A DNA stretch of 38,048 nt from Hydrogenimonas sp. (GCA_015484905.1 WFUN01000082.1:1-38048), one strand, 5' to 3'; positions 19,625 through 28,512 are shown, counted from the stretch's first letter. Notes: generated by a model not told the origin, from the sequence alone. Made by a program: numbers and translations.

Positions 19625-20185
19625 ATGAGTCAGGTACACTATTTAAATACACCACTTAGCAATGAAGATATTCAAAATTTAAAAGCCGGAGATATTGTCT
19701 ACCTTTCCGGAATTATTTTTACGGCACGCGATGCAGCGCATAAACGTCTGGTAGATCTAATCGAAAACAAAGAGGAGCTTCCTTTTCCTCTGGACGGTGC
19801 TGTTATCTATTTTGTAGGTCCTACACCGCCCAAGCCGGGTGAACCGATTGGAAGTGCCGGGCCAACGACCAGTTATCGGATGGATAGCTATTCTCCTACA
19901 TTGATCAGGCATGGTCTTAAGGGAATGATCGGAAAAGGGAAAAGAAACCAGGAAGTTAAAGATGCGTGTAAAAAATACAAAGCCGTCTATTTTGGTGCCA
20001 CAGGTGGCGCCGGAGCGCTTCTTGGCAAGCTTATAAAAGAGGCCAAGGTTATAGCTTATGAAGAGCTGGGACCGGAAGCGATACGAATGCTTAGAGTTGA
20101 GAATTTTCCGGTTACCGTTATCAACGATGCCTACGGTAACGATCTTTACGAAGAGGGTCGCAGGCAGTATGAGATAAAAGATTGA
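19625..20185 (+). CDS. Fumarate hydratase class I, beta subunit
   Basis: 186 residues with the class I fumarase C-terminal domain: LKAGDIVYLSGIIFTARDAAHKRL near 20-45, GPTPPKPGEPIGSAGPTTSYRMD around 70-92 and GKGKRNQEV. It supplies the swivelling domain that completes the active site of the alpha subunit. AAGGATCGAAT precedes the ATG, 9 nt after the alpha subunit stop. A gap of 111 nt follows before sucC; a weak promoter-like pair (TTGGAG at 20218, TATAGA at 20239) is seen there but is not convincing. Confidence 0.94.
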   Translation: MSQVHYLNTPLSNEDIQNLKAGDIVYLSGIIFTARDAAHKRLVDLIENKEELPFPLDGAVIYFVGPTPPKPGEPIGSAGPTTSYRMDSYSPTLIRHGLKGMIGKGKRNQEVKDACKKYKAVYFGATGGAGALLGKLIKEAKVIAYEELGPEAIRMLRVENFPVTVINDAYGNDLYEEGRRQYEIKD

Positions 20186-20296
20186 AACTCTTTTCTGCCA
20201 TGCCGAATATACATCGATTGGAGACAGAGAAGATATTCTATAGAAAATGGAATGTGCGATTCCGATATATCAAATTCAATAGAAAGGGATGAGAAG

Positions 20297-21460
20297 ATGA
20301 ATATACATGAGTATCAGGCGAAAGAGATATTTCGTCAATACGGCGTACCAGTCCCAAACGGGCAGGTAGCGTTCAGCCCTGACGAAGCAGTTGAAGCGGC
20401 AAGAAATCTCGGTGGTGAACTATGGGTAGTCAAAGCTCAGATTCATGCCGGTGGACGCGGACTCGGCGGAGGTGTAAAGCTGGCAAGATCATTGGATGAA
20501 GTAAGAGATCTGGCTGATGAAATTCTTGGAATGACACTGGTGACACATCAGACAGGTCCGGAGGGCAAAGTTGTTCACAAAGTGTATATAGAAGAGGGTG
20601 CCGATATTGCAAAAGAGTATTATCTTGGCATGCTTCTCGACCGTGCCGCAGAGATGCCTGTCATGATGGCATCTACAGAAGGCGGTATGGAGATAGAAAA
20701 AGTGGCTGAAGAGAGTCCGGAAAAGATCGTCAAAGTAAATATCGATCCATCTGTAGGTTTTCAGGGTTTTCACGGTAGACAGCTTGCGTTTGGACTGGGC
20801 CTTGCCAAAGAGGAGATAGGACCTTTTATCAAATTTGCAAAAGCTCTGTATGATGTCTATATGGACAAGGATGCGGAGATGATAGAGATAAATCCGCTCA
20901 TTAAAACGGGGGATGGAAAATTTTTGGCACTGGATGCGAAAATGGGCTTTGACGACAATGCGCTCGGACGTCATCCGGATATTTTGCAAATGCGTGATCT
21001 AAACGAAGAGGAGCCCACTGAAGTTGAGGCCAAAGAGCACGGGTTGAGTTATATAAAGCTTGACGGGAATGTCGGCTGTATGGTCAATGGCGCAGGGCTC
21101 GCGATGGCAACGATGGATATTATCAAACATGAAGGCGGAAAACCGGCCAATTTTCTTGACGTAGGTGGCGGAGCCAATCCTGAAACGGTCGCAAAAGGGT
21201 TTGAAATAATCTTGAAAGATCCAAGCGTCAAAGCGATTTTTGTAAATATTTTTGGCGGAATCGTCCGTTGTGATAGAGTTGCAAACGGGATTTTGGAAGC
21301 TACCAAAATCACCGATGTCAATGTTCCGGTTATCGTCAGGCTCGATGGAACCAACGCAAACGAGGCGGCTGAAATCCTGAAAAAAGCAGGTATCAAAAAT
21401 ATCATAGCAGCGCAGGATCTTGCCGATGGCGCAAGAAAAGCGGTAGAAGCTGCGAAATAG
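20297..21460 (+). CDS. sucC: Succinyl-CoA synthetase, beta subunit (ADP-forming type)
   Basis: 387 residues from ATG 20297 ([22 protein letters not shown], the canonical SucC start); the frame stays open to an ATG at 20252 but that would add 15 unconserved residues. An ATP-grasp fold is evident: [26 protein letters not shown] and [11 protein letters not shown]. The CoA-ligase domain contains [30 protein letters not shown] and [12 protein letters not shown]. It makes succinyl-CoA from succinate, the step before Oor. sucD follows after 15 nt. Confidence 0.97.
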   Translation: MNIHEYQAKEIFRQYGVPVPNGQVAFSPDEAVEAARNLGGELWVVKAQIHAGGRGLGGGVKLARSLDEVRDLADEILGMTLVTHQTGPEGKVVHKVYIEEGADIAKEYYLGMLLDRAAEMPVMMASTEGGMEIEKVAEESPEKIVKVNIDPSVGFQGFHGRQLAFGLGLAKEEIGPFIKFAKALYDVYMDKDAEMIEINPLIKTGDGKFLALDAKMGFDDNALGRHPDILQMRDLNEEEPTEVEAKEHGLSYIKLDGNVGCMVNGAGLAMATMDIIKHEGGKPANFLDVGGGANPETVAKGFEIILKDPSVKAIFVNIFGGIVRCDRVANGILEATKITDVNVPVIVRLDGTNANEAAEILKKAGIKNIIAAQDLADGARKAVEAAK

Positions 21461-21475
21461 AAGGAGATACAATCG

Positions 21476-22348
21476 ATGAGCATTCTTGTCAATAAAGATA
21501 CAAAAGTCATAGTCCAGGGATTTACCGGGAAAGAGGGTACGTTTCATGCATCCCAATGTATCGAGTACGGCACAAAGATAGTAGGAGGTGTGACACCTGG
21601 CAAAGGGGGACAAGAGCATCTCGGACAGCCTGTTTTCAATACGGTCAAAGAGGCTGTTGAAACTACAGGCGCGACCGTTTCCATGATTTTCGTTCCGCCG
21701 GCTTTTGTGGCAGATGCGGTTATGGAAGCTGCCGATGCAGGGATAGAACTGGCTGTTATAATTACCGAGGGCGCGCCGGTAAAAGATATGATGTACGCCA
21801 AAGCCTATGCCACAAAAAAAGGCATGAACACGATCGGACCGAACTGTCCGGGCATCATTACCGCACAAGAGTGTAAAATAGGTATCATGCCAGGATTCAT
21901 ATTTAAAAAAGGATCTATAGGTTTGATATCGAAATCGGGCACTCTAACCTATGAAGCTTCCAATCAGGTTGTAAAAGAGGGATTGGGTATATCCACAGCT
22001 GTCGGTATTGGAGGAGATCCTATTATCGGGCTTAGCTACAAGCAGCTTCTTCCCATGTTCGAAGCGGATCCGGATACGGAAGCGATCGTAATGATCGGTG
22101 AAATCGGAGGAGATCTGGAGATCCAGGCCGCCGAATTTATCAAAGAGCATATAAGCAAACCTGTTGTGGCGTTTATAGCGGGGCAGACTGCGCCAAAAGG
22201 TAAAAGAATGGGCCATGCCGGTGCGATCGTCTCCGGTAGCAGCGGTACCGCAGCTGAAAAGATGGCGGCTCTGGAAGCTGCAGGCGTAAAAGTGGTTGTC
22301 TCACCCGCTGAAATCGGTTTGGCTGTCAAAGAGGCTTTGGACGCGTAA
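21476..22348 (+). CDS. sucD: Succinyl-CoA synthetase, alpha subunit
   Basis: 290 residues, full length. CoA-binding N-domain ([21 protein letters not shown]) and the phosphohistidine H247 in [18 protein letters not shown] match the E. coli enzyme. GPNCPGI at about 121-127 is also conserved. AAGGAG lies upstream of the ATG at good distance. The alpha subunit forms the phospho-enzyme and hands phosphate to the nucleotide site on SucC. It is followed after 5 nt by a small HMA-domain gene and then by oorDABC, so succinyl-CoA production and consumption are encoded together. Confidence 0.97.
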   Translation: MSILVNKDTKVIVQGFTGKEGTFHASQCIEYGTKIVGGVTPGKGGQEHLGQPVFNTVKEAVETTGATVSMIFVPPAFVADAVMEAADAGIELAVIITEGAPVKDMMYAKAYATKKGMNTIGPNCPGIITAQECKIGIMPGFIFKKGSIGLISKSGTLTYEASNQVVKEGLGISTAVGIGGDPIIGLSYKQLLPMFEADPDTEAIVMIGEIGGDLEIQAAEFIKEHISKPVVAFIAGQTAPKGKRMGHAGAIVSGSSGTAAEKMAALEAAGVKVVVSPAEIGLAVKEALDA

Positions 22349-22353
22349 CGGTA

Positions 22354-22653
22354 ATGCTTAAAACGTACGAGGTAGCCAACATAAGGTGTGAAGCGTGCGC
22401 CAATACCATCCGGAAGGGCTTACGTGCGTATTTTGGTAACGATATAGATATCGATCTTTCGGTAATGCCACGAAAGGTAACAGTTGATATAGAGGGTGAC
22501 AGGGATGAGGATTTTTTAATTTCGACCTTAAGAAAGCTGGGTTATCCTCTTGTCAACGATGAGATATCGAGCATCGAAGGTGTTGTGATGAAGGGTAAAA
22601 GCTTCGTCTCGTGTGCCATAGGAAAAATAAATCCAACGAAGGAGAAGAGATGA
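22354..22653 (+). CDS. Small HMA (heavy-metal-associated) domain protein
   Basis: 99 residues. The first ~70 form a ferredoxin-like HMA fold with the metal motif RCEACANTI (C12 and C15), followed by VTVDIEGDRDEDFLISTLRKLGYPL, as in CopZ-type copper chaperones or P-type ATPase N-domains. The ~30-residue tail carries one more cysteine (SFVSCAIGK). No transporter ATPase is nearby. It lies 5 nt after sucD and overlaps the oorD start (ATGA), so it is expressed with the CO2-fixing Oor complex. Possible roles are thiol or metal delivery or protection of Fe-S enzymes; this is inference. No strong ribosome-binding site, consistent with coupling to sucD. Confidence 0.75.
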   Translation: MLKTYEVANIRCEACANTIRKGLRAYFGNDIDIDLSVMPRKVTVDIEGDRDEDFLISTLRKLGYPLVNDEISSIEGVVMKGKSFVSCAIGKINPTKEKR

Positions 22654-22967
22654 GTTTGATGAAAGCACCGGAAAATACACCGGTTTGGACTGACGAGAGT
22701 CGCTGCAAGGCATGTGATATCTGTGTATCGGTTTGTCCTGCGGGTGTTTTGGCTATGCGATATGAACCGCATTCTGTACTTGGCGCCATGATTACAGTAG
22801 AAGCACCGGAGTTGTGTATTGGATGTAACGATTGTGAATTGAGCTGTCCCGATTTCGCTATCTTTGTAGCCGATAGAAAAGAGTATAAGTTTGCCAAATT
22901 GACAGATGCGGCAAAAGAGCGGGCAGAGGCGATAAAAAGAAATAAATATATGACGCTGAGCGCATAA
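22650..22967 (+). CDS. oorD: 2-oxoglutarate:ferredoxin oxidoreductase, delta (ferredoxin-like) subunit
   Basis: 105 residues with two 4Fe-4S motifs, C19-C22-C25-C29 (CKACDICVSVCP) and C56-C59-C62-C66 (CIGCNDCELSCP). It passes electrons between ferredoxin and the catalytic subunits. The ATG at 22650 has AAGGAG 5 nt upstream and overlaps the stop of the HMA gene; the frame is open upstream to 22611, but that would lie within the HMA gene and before the ribosome-binding site. First of four oor genes in the standard D-A-B-C order. Confidence 0.95.
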   Translation: MSLMKAPENTPVWTDESRCKACDICVSVCPAGVLAMRYEPHSVLGAMITVEAPELCIGCNDCELSCPDFAIFVADRKEYKFAKLTDAAKERAEAIKRNKYMTLSA

Positions 22968-22976
22968 GGAGTGAGA

Positions 22977-24107
22977 ATGGCAAGAGAAGTAATTTCCAGT
23001 GGTAACGATTTGGCTGCAAAAGCCGCGGTCGATTCGGGATGTATGTTTTTTGGTGGATACCCTATCACTCCTTCGAGTGAGGTGATGCACACAATTTCAG
23101 ATCTGTTGCCCAAAGTCGGCGGGACAAGTATTCAAATGGAAGATGAAATCGCCGGAATCTGTGCGGCAATAGGCGCATCTATGAGCGGAGTACGCTCTAT
23201 GACTGCCACTTCCGGACCGGGAATCTCTTTGAAAGCCGAAAACCTCGGCCTGGCCCAGATGGCTGAAGTTCCTCTGGTCGTCGTGGATGTAATGCGTGGA
23301 GGACCTTCAACAGGTCTGCCGACCCGTGTTTCACAAGGAGATGTTTCGCAAGCAAAAAACCCTTCGCATGGCGACTACAAATCTATCACCCTTTGTGCCG
23401 GAAATCTTAATGAATGCTATACGGAAGTGGTACGTGCATTTAATATCGCGGATCGTTTTATGCAGCCGGTTATCGTGCTTCTTGACGAAACCATTGGACA
23501 TATGCACGGAAAAGCGGTTCTTCCAGACCTGGAAGAGGTAAAAGCGAACATTAAGCCGAGAAAAACATTTGACGGTCCGCCGGAAGAGTATCGGCCATAT
23601 GGCGTAGCTCAGGATGAGCCGGCTGTGTTGAATCCGATGTTCAAAGGATATCGTTATCATTTTACAGGTCTTCATCATGACGCCAAAGGCTTCCCAACCG
23701 AAGAGATAGAGACCTGCCGAAAGCTTATTGACAGACTTTTTAGAAAAGTGGATGAACATTTGGACGAACTCGAGTACAATGAGGAGTATATGCTCGATGA
23801 TGCGGATATTCTTATTGTCGCATACGGCTCTGTATCGCTTGCGGCCAAAGAAGCTATCAACAGACTGCGTGAAGAGGGGATAAAAGCGGGGCTTTTCAGA
23901 CCTATTACTCTTTGGCCAAGTCCGGCAAAAAGATTGTATGAGCTCGGTCAGAAGTTCGATAAAATCCTCAGCGTAGAGTTGAACATGGGGCAGTATCTCG
24001 AAGAGATCCAGCGTGCAACAGGTAGACACGATATTGAAAAACTGATAAAAGTCAACGGAAGACCGTTCTCGCCTCAGGATATTATTGATAAAGTAAAGGA
24101 GCTTTAA
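22977..24107 (+). CDS. oorA: 2-oxoglutarate:ferredoxin oxidoreductase, alpha subunit
   Basis: 376 residues. The pyrimidine-binding domain of the 2-oxoacid:acceptor oxidoreductase family is clear: GCMFFGGYPITPSSEVMH, EDEIAGICAAIGASMSGVRSMTATSGPGISLKAENLGLA, and PLVVVDVMRGGPSTGLPT. The C-terminal transketolase-like domain (ADILIVAYGSVSLAAKEAI) follows. With OorB and OorC it carboxylates succinyl-CoA to 2-oxoglutarate using reduced ferredoxin, or works in reverse. Start ATG 22977 is 5 nt after AAGGAG; a GTG at 22971 overlaps that site and is rejected. Confidence 0.96.
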   Translation: MAREVISSGNDLAAKAAVDSGCMFFGGYPITPSSEVMHTISDLLPKVGGTSIQMEDEIAGICAAIGASMSGVRSMTATSGPGISLKAENLGLAQMAEVPLVVVDVMRGGPSTGLPTRVSQGDVSQAKNPSHGDYKSITLCAGNLNECYTEVVRAFNIADRFMQPVIVLLDETIGHMHGKAVLPDLEEVKANIKPRKTFDGPPEEYRPYGVAQDEPAVLNPMFKGYRYHFTGLHHDAKGFPTEEIETCRKLIDRLFRKVDEHLDELEYNEEYMLDDADILIVAYGSVSLAAKEAINRLREEGIKAGLFRPITLWPSPAKRLYELGQKFDKILSVELNMGQYLEEIQRATGRHDIEKLIKVNGRPFSPQDIIDKVKEL

Positions 24108-24108
24108 A

Positions 24109-24966
24109 ATGGCATTTAATTATGATGACTATCTACGAATGGAAAAAATGCCCACACTCTGGTGCTGGGGCTGTGGAGACGGTGTAATTCTCAAAGCCTT
24201 CATTCGAGCAATCGACAAGCTTGGAATCAGCAAGGATGATGCATGTATCGTATCCGGTATCGGGTGCTCGGGACGCTTCAGTTCCTATATTGATTTCAAC
24301 ACCGTTCATACAACCCACGGACGAACCATTGCATACGCTACAGGAATAAAGCTTGCAAATCCGGATAAACACGTTATCTGTGTTGCAGGTGACGGGGATG
24401 CTTTGGCGATCGGCGGCAACCATACCATTCATGGGTGCAGGCGCAATATCGATATTACATTGATAGTTATAAACAATTTCATCTACGGACTTACAAATTC
24501 GCAGACTTCCCCCACGACACCAAGAGGAATGTGGTCTGTTACCATGAAAAAGGGAAATATAGATCCAACATTTAACGGATGTAAGCTTGCTGAAGCCGCC
24601 GGCGCATCGTTTGTAGCGAGAGAAAAAGTTACAGAACCCAAAAAAATGGAAAAAGTGATTGTCGCTGCGATTAAGCACAAAGGTTTTTCCTATGTCGAAC
24701 TTCTCTCAAACTGTCATATCAATCTGGGGCGAAAAAACAAAATGGCGTCAGCTATAGAAAACCTCAATTGGCTCGATGAAATAACCGTGTCCAAAAGAAA
24801 ATATGACGCAATGAGCGAAGAAGAGAGACTCAATCTCCTGCCTACAGGTATTTTGAAGCAAGATACGGAAGCGGATGAGTACTGCGAGATGTACGGCAAA
24901 CTCAAAGAGGTCTACCAGGGTAAGCGCGAGAAGTTTACGCAAGCTGACTTCAAAAAAACAATTTAA
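24109..24966 (+). CDS. oorB: 2-oxoglutarate:ferredoxin oxidoreductase, beta (TPP-binding) subunit
   Basis: 285 residues. The TPP/Mg motif is GDGDALAIGGNHTIHG...NNFIYGLT. Candidate cluster cysteines are C19 and C22 (WCWGCGDG) and C53 (GIGCSGR), with a later one in LLSNCHIN. This is the OFOR beta chain that holds thiamine diphosphate and the proximal 4Fe-4S cluster. AAAGGAG precedes the ATG, 1 nt after the oorA stop, so translation is coupled. The SQTSPTTPRG stretch follows the TPP motif as in other OORs. Confidence 0.96.
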   Translation: MAFNYDDYLRMEKMPTLWCWGCGDGVILKAFIRAIDKLGISKDDACIVSGIGCSGRFSSYIDFNTVHTTHGRTIAYATGIKLANPDKHVICVAGDGDALAIGGNHTIHGCRRNIDITLIVINNFIYGLTNSQTSPTTPRGMWSVTMKKGNIDPTFNGCKLAEAAGASFVAREKVTEPKKMEKVIVAAIKHKGFSYVELLSNCHINLGRKNKMASAIENLNWLDEITVSKRKYDAMSEEERLNLLPTGILKQDTEADEYCEMYGKLKEVYQGKREKFTQADFKKTI

Positions 24967-24976
24967 GGAGTTGTAC

Positions 24977-25552
24977 ATGAGCAGAATTGTAATGCGCTTT
25001 ACCGGTGTTGGTGGACAGGGTGTGCTTTTGGCCGGTGAAATTTTTGCTGCCGCAAAGATAAAGATGGGAGGGTATGGAGTAAAAACAGCCACTTATACTT
25101 CTCAAGTACGTGGCGGACCGACTGTCGTCGATATTCAGCTTGACGATAAAGAGATCTACTATCCATACGCTATCGACGGCCAGATAAACTTTATGTTGTC
25201 TGTTGCGGATAAAAGCTATCAGCTTTTTAAAAATGGAGTTGCCGAAGGCGGAATTATAGTAATTGACCCAAACCTCGTGTATCCTACCGAAGAAGACAGG
25301 AAAAAATGGAAGATCGTTGAAATTCCGATTATAACAATCGCAAAAGAGGAAGTGGGCAATGTTATTACGCAAAGCGTTGTGGCTCTTGCAATAGCGAATA
25401 CTTTTACAAATGCGATTCCTGAAGATGTGTTGATTGAAACTATGCTGAGCAAGGTTCCCAAAAAAGTACATGAAGCCAACCTGAAAGCGTATGAGCTTGG
25501 CAAAAAATATGCGCTTGAAGCGCTTGAGAAAATGAAAAAAGAGGAGAGTTGA
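24977..25552 (+). CDS. oorC: 2-oxoglutarate:ferredoxin oxidoreductase, gamma subunit
   Basis: 191 residues from ATG 24977 with AAGGAG (24965-24970) upstream; an upstream in-frame start would fall within oorB. FTGVGGQGVLLAGEIFA, TYTSQVRGGPT and a ~190-residue length are typical of the OFOR gamma domain, which binds the CoA moiety. Last gene of the TCA block; a hairpin overlaps its stop codon. Confidence 0.96.
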   Translation: MSRIVMRFTGVGGQGVLLAGEIFAAAKIKMGGYGVKTATYTSQVRGGPTVVDIQLDDKEIYYPYAIDGQINFMLSVADKSYQLFKNGVAEGGIIVIDPNLVYPTEEDRKKWKIVEIPIITIAKEEVGNVITQSVVALAIANTFTNAIPEDVLIETMLSKVPKKVHEANLKAYELGKKYALEALEKMKKEES

Positions 25553-25567
25553 AGTTTCAACTCTCTT
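25544..25567 (+). terminator. Hairpin at the oorC stop, likely end of the TCA transcript
   Basis: GAGAGTTGAA-gt-TTCAACTCTC (25544-25565) is a perfect inverted repeat including the oorC stop codon, followed by only TT before GAAG. It is placed to end the oor transcript, but the weak T-run suggests incomplete termination or an RNA-stability role. Confidence 0.55.
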
Positions 25568-25644
25568 GAAGATTATTCGCTTTGACGCACTCTTGTTAAT
25601 AGAATCAAACAGAACCAGGCCGTGATAAACAGATAACTTTATGC

Positions 25645-25650
25645 TATAAT
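25645..25650 (+). promoter_or_regulatory. Promoter of rnpB
   Basis: A consensus TATAAT preceded by TGC (extended -10) lies about 9-12 nt before the first paired base of the RNase P RNA. No good -35 is seen, as expected with an extended -10. Confidence 0.75.
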
Positions 25651-25656
25651 TACACC

Positions 25657-26010
<354 letters not shown>

Positions 26011-26057
26011 CTTCATAAAATTTTCTTCTTTGTTACTTTTTTTCCGTTTTGAAATCT

Positions 26058-26086
26058 AATAATTAAATATTTTAATTATTTATAAT
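26058..26086 (+). promoter_or_regulatory. Carbonic anhydrase promoter with A/T palindrome
   Basis: TATAAT at 26081-26086 is the -10. Directly upstream is a perfect inverted repeat of 10-nt arms, AATAATTAAA-tat-TTTAATTATT (26058-26080), which fills the -35 and spacer region. It may be an operator of a Fur/PerR-like or other dimeric regulator. It could also simply be an A/T-rich promoter element, since such sequence is common upstream of genes in this phylum. Confidence 0.55.
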
Positions 26087-26145
26087 GCATTAAGTGTTGC
26101 TTTTTTACAATTGGACTGCATTAAAAAACAAAAAAGGGGAAAAAC

Positions 26146-26892
26146 ATGAAGAGGCTTACTTCACTACTGCTAAGTACTGCGACAGCTTCGTTGTTGATGG
26201 CTGGAAGCCATGGAGTGCATTGGGGATACAGCGGACATGCCGGCCCTGAAAACTGGGGCAACCTTTCTGACAAATATATTATGTGCAAGCTTGGTAAAAA
26301 CCAGTCTCCAATAGATATAAAAACCGACAAAGCGTTTGATGCCGATCTGCCGACCATTGGAATAGATTACAAATCTGCTTCCAAGGAGGAGTTGAACAAT
26401 GGACATACCGTACAGGTAAACATAGTTCCGGGAAGCAGCATAACGGTAGATGGAATAAAATTCGAGCTAAAACAGTTTCATTTCCATACTCCAAGCGAAA
26501 ATACCATAGATGGACAATATTTTCCACTCGAAGCGCATTTTGTCCATGCCGATGAAAATGGAAATCTTGCTGTAATTGGTGTAATGTTCAAATATGGCGC
26601 CGAAAACGAAGTAATCAAAAAAGTCTGGGAAGAGATGCCAGAGCATGCGAATGATGTAGAAAAGATTACTCTTTCAGCTGAAGATGTAAAAAATATTTTA
26701 CCCAAAAACAGAGAGTATTATCGGTTCAACGGTTCTTTGACTACTCCACCTTGTTCGGAAGGTGTTCGCTGGTTCGTTATGAAACAGCCTGTTACCATAA
26801 GCAAAGAGCAGGTCAAAAAGTTTGCCGATGTAATGCACCATCCCAATAACCGACCAGTTCAACCGATCAACGCACGTGTGATTTTGAAATAA
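26146..26892 (+). CDS. Alpha-carbonic anhydrase, periplasmic
   Basis: 248 residues with a signal peptide (MKRLTSLLLSTATASLLMAG). Zinc ligands are H112 and H114 (FHFHTPSEN) and H131 (EAHFVH). The proton-shuttle histidine H87 lies in NNGHTV, and C47 and C203 (TTPPCSEG) can form the conserved disulfide. All catalytic positions are intact. It interconverts CO2 and bicarbonate in the periplasm, useful for supplying a CO2-fixing cell or for acid tolerance as in Helicobacter. AAGGGGA lies just upstream of the ATG. Transcription is probably independent, between its own promoter and a strong terminator. Confidence 0.97.
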   Translation: MKRLTSLLLSTATASLLMAGSHGVHWGYSGHAGPENWGNLSDKYIMCKLGKNQSPIDIKTDKAFDADLPTIGIDYKSASKEELNNGHTVQVNIVPGSSITVDGIKFELKQFHFHTPSENTIDGQYFPLEAHFVHADENGNLAVIGVMFKYGAENEVIKKVWEEMPEHANDVEKITLSAEDVKNILPKNREYYRFNGSLTTPPCSEGVRWFVMKQPVTISKEQVKKFADVMHHPNNRPVQPINARVILK

Positions 26893-26915
26893 CAGGTTTA
26901 TCTGTTTTTTACTTT

Positions 26916-26956
26916 AAAACCGGAAGCGGTATCTTTTTGACCCTTCCGGTTTTTTT
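26916..26956. terminator. Bidirectional terminator between carbonic anhydrase and SYLF genes
   Basis: AAAACCGGAAG (26916-26926) pairs with CTTCCGGTTTT (26943-26953), an 11-bp stem followed by a run of seven T on the plus strand. Read on the minus strand the stem ends in TTTT, so it can also stop the convergent SYLF gene, whose stop lies at 26955. Confidence 0.85.
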
Positions 26957-27491
26957 ATTTCACGATTTTTGTAAACTTCGCCCCTTCAAGAGTAAGATTA
27001 TACATAAGTCCTCTGTTTCCAAATACGAAACCTACTACCGGGTCTTTGAAATCTATTGAATTGATATCTTCTCCAACTCCCCATTTGGCTATCGCCACCG
27101 AACCGTCTACTCCCACTCTCCAACCATCGCTTTTTCTGAAGTCGTCGAGAGCCTTTTGTGTAAGAAAGACTACTATTACAGACTTTTTCTGCAGACCGAA
27201 CTGAAAACCGATAGAAGCCGCAACCGTGGAGTAATAATCCACTATGCGATCTTTTATCAAAAGAGCTCCTTCGCCATACTCTCCACCGATTCCGAAACCT
27301 GCTTTGTATACATTGGGAAAGACCAGATATCCTTTCGCTTTTCGTAGAAATTCACTGCCTCCTCTCACCTCTTTATAGAACTGTTTGATAGTCTCTTTTA
27401 TCTCTATATTCAAAACCTCTTTAGATTCGGCAAAAAGTGTACCGTTTAAAAACCCGAATATCACAGCTGCCGTAAGAATAAGCTTTTTCAT
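26955..27491 (-). CDS. SYLF (YSC84-like) lipid-binding domain protein, exported
   Basis: 178 residues with a signal peptide (cleavage near LFA-ES). KAKGYLVFPNVYKAGFGIGGEYGEGALL, SIGFQFGLQKKSVIVVFLTQKALDDF and the terminal VFGNRGLMYNLTLEGAKFTKI are the SYLF pattern, which in other organisms binds phosphoinositides or membrane lipid. In bacteria such small periplasmic SYLF proteins have no well-defined role. AAGGAG precedes the ATG, and TATATA (27549-27544 on the minus strand) is a plausible -10. It is monocistronic. Confidence 0.88.
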   Translation of the reverse strand: MKKLILTAAVIFGFLNGTLFAESKEVLNIEIKETIKQFYKEVRGGSEFLRKAKGYLVFPNVYKAGFGIGGEYGEGALLIKDRIVDYYSTVAASIGFQFGLQKKSVIVVFLTQKALDDFRKSDGWRVGVDGSVAIAKWGVGEDINSIDFKDPVVGFVFGNRGLMYNLTLEGAKFTKIVK

Positions 27492-27714
27492 TAATCCACT
27501 CCTTTTTCATACTTTGTCGGCCATCTGTTTATGCTGTAGTCTTTATATATGCTTTAAATTCAAAGCGCAATCTTAAGTGAGTAATTGTACAATAGCCTTG
27601 TTTTGAATATCCGGATTATTTAGTAAAAGTTTAATCGGATATCACGAGTACCCAAAAAACAGTCGGGTATCGATTAGATTTTTGAAACATTTACAGGCAG
27701 GGTGAGAGGAAAAG
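27492..27714. other. Intergenic region with two hairpins before the adaptor gene
   Basis: This is a divergent promoter region. On the plus side, ATATCCG(G)ATTA (27607-27618) pairs with TAATCGGATAT (27632-27642) with one bulge, and TACCC (27649-27653) pairs with GGGTA (27665-27669). No match to a known riboswitch is recognised. GAGAGGAAAAG precedes the ATG at 27715. Confidence 0.4.
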
Positions 27715-28512
27715 ATGAAAAGTTTTTTTTTGAGTATGTCCCTTTTACCGATAATGGTATATGCTCAGATACATTATGCAAAGCTTGAACCTGTAGAGAC
27801 CTATCCGGTCAAATCGGAAGTGAGCGGAAAAGTCGTTTTTGCAGATGAATCCAAAGAGGGACAGATAGGGGGCTTTGCACCTATTGTAAAGATTGATGAT
27901 TATGTCGACAAAGAGCAAAGAGAGGCTTTGAACGTAGCTCTCGATGTACTCAAAAAGACACTTGTTCTTACGAACGAGATGATAGAAAACCAGAAGAGGG
28001 TCTATCTGCGCGACAAGAACTACTATGAGCGTATAAAGGAGCTGAAGACAAAATCGAAAACCGAAAAAGACCGGATATTTGCTACTATGACCGCATCGAA
28101 AAACCAGCTTATTTCTCTAAAAGAGAAAAAGATGACATTAAAAAGAGAGATTGCAGAAACCAGATACCAGCTTGCCCAGTTGAACGACAGAATAGAGAAG
28201 AAGTCCGTTGGCGCAGAAGGGCTGTATATCTATAAAGTGGCTGTTCGTAAAGGAGATTATGTAAATCCCGGAGTGCTTCTGTTTACAGCCATGGATACAA
28301 AAAGAGGTAAACTGGTACTCTTTCTGGATGCCGATGAAGTCGAGAATCTGGATTCAAAAAAGATTTATCTAAACGAAAAAGAGACGAATCTTAAATTCTC
28401 CAAAGTGTTGAAGATAGCAGACAATGTACACATATCTTCCTACAGAGCCGAAATAGTGCTTGACAAACCTGAAGGGCTCTTTTCGAAACTAATAAAAGTG
28501 GAGATAAAATGA
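27715..28512 (+). CDS. HlyD-like periplasmic adaptor (membrane fusion) protein
   Basis: 265 residues. A signal peptide (MKSFFLSMSLLPIMVYAQ) replaces the usual N-terminal membrane anchor. A first half-lipoyl motif (YPVKSEVSGKVVFADESKEGQIGGFAPIVKID, about 31-62) is followed by a charged coiled coil (about 68-160) and the second half-lipoyl motif (YIYKVAVRKGDYVNPGVLLFTAMD). This is the adaptor layout of RND, ABC or MFS tripartite pumps, but the beta-barrel and membrane-proximal parts are short. The TolC-like partner gene lies 2.9 kb downstream in the same run; no pump gene is between them. Its stop overlaps the next start (ATGA). Confidence 0.75.
   Translation: MKSFFLSMSLLPIMVYAQIHYAKLEPVETYPVKSEVSGKVVFADESKEGQIGGFAPIVKIDDYVDKEQREALNVALDVLKKTLVLTNEMIENQKRVYLRDKNYYERIKELKTKSKTEKDRIFATMTASKNQLISLKEKKMTLKREIAETRYQLAQLNDRIEKKSVGAEGLYIYKVAVRKGDYVNPGVLLFTAMDTKRGKLVLFLDADEVENLDSKKIYLNEKETNLKFSKVLKIADNVHISSYRAEIVLDKPEGLFSKLIKVEIK

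Noticed and set aside
20218-20244. A separate sucC promoter (TTGGAG and TATAGA)
   Set aside because: The spacer is only 15 nt and both boxes are poor matches; the 111-nt gap between fumarase and sucC is real, but a start there is not supported.
20999-21868. A 289-codon open frame on the minus strand opposite sucC and sucD
   Set aside because: Its translation is rich in Cys, His, Phe and Arg with no recognisable domain, while both plus-strand genes are full-length and highly conserved. It is an antisense shadow produced by their codon use.
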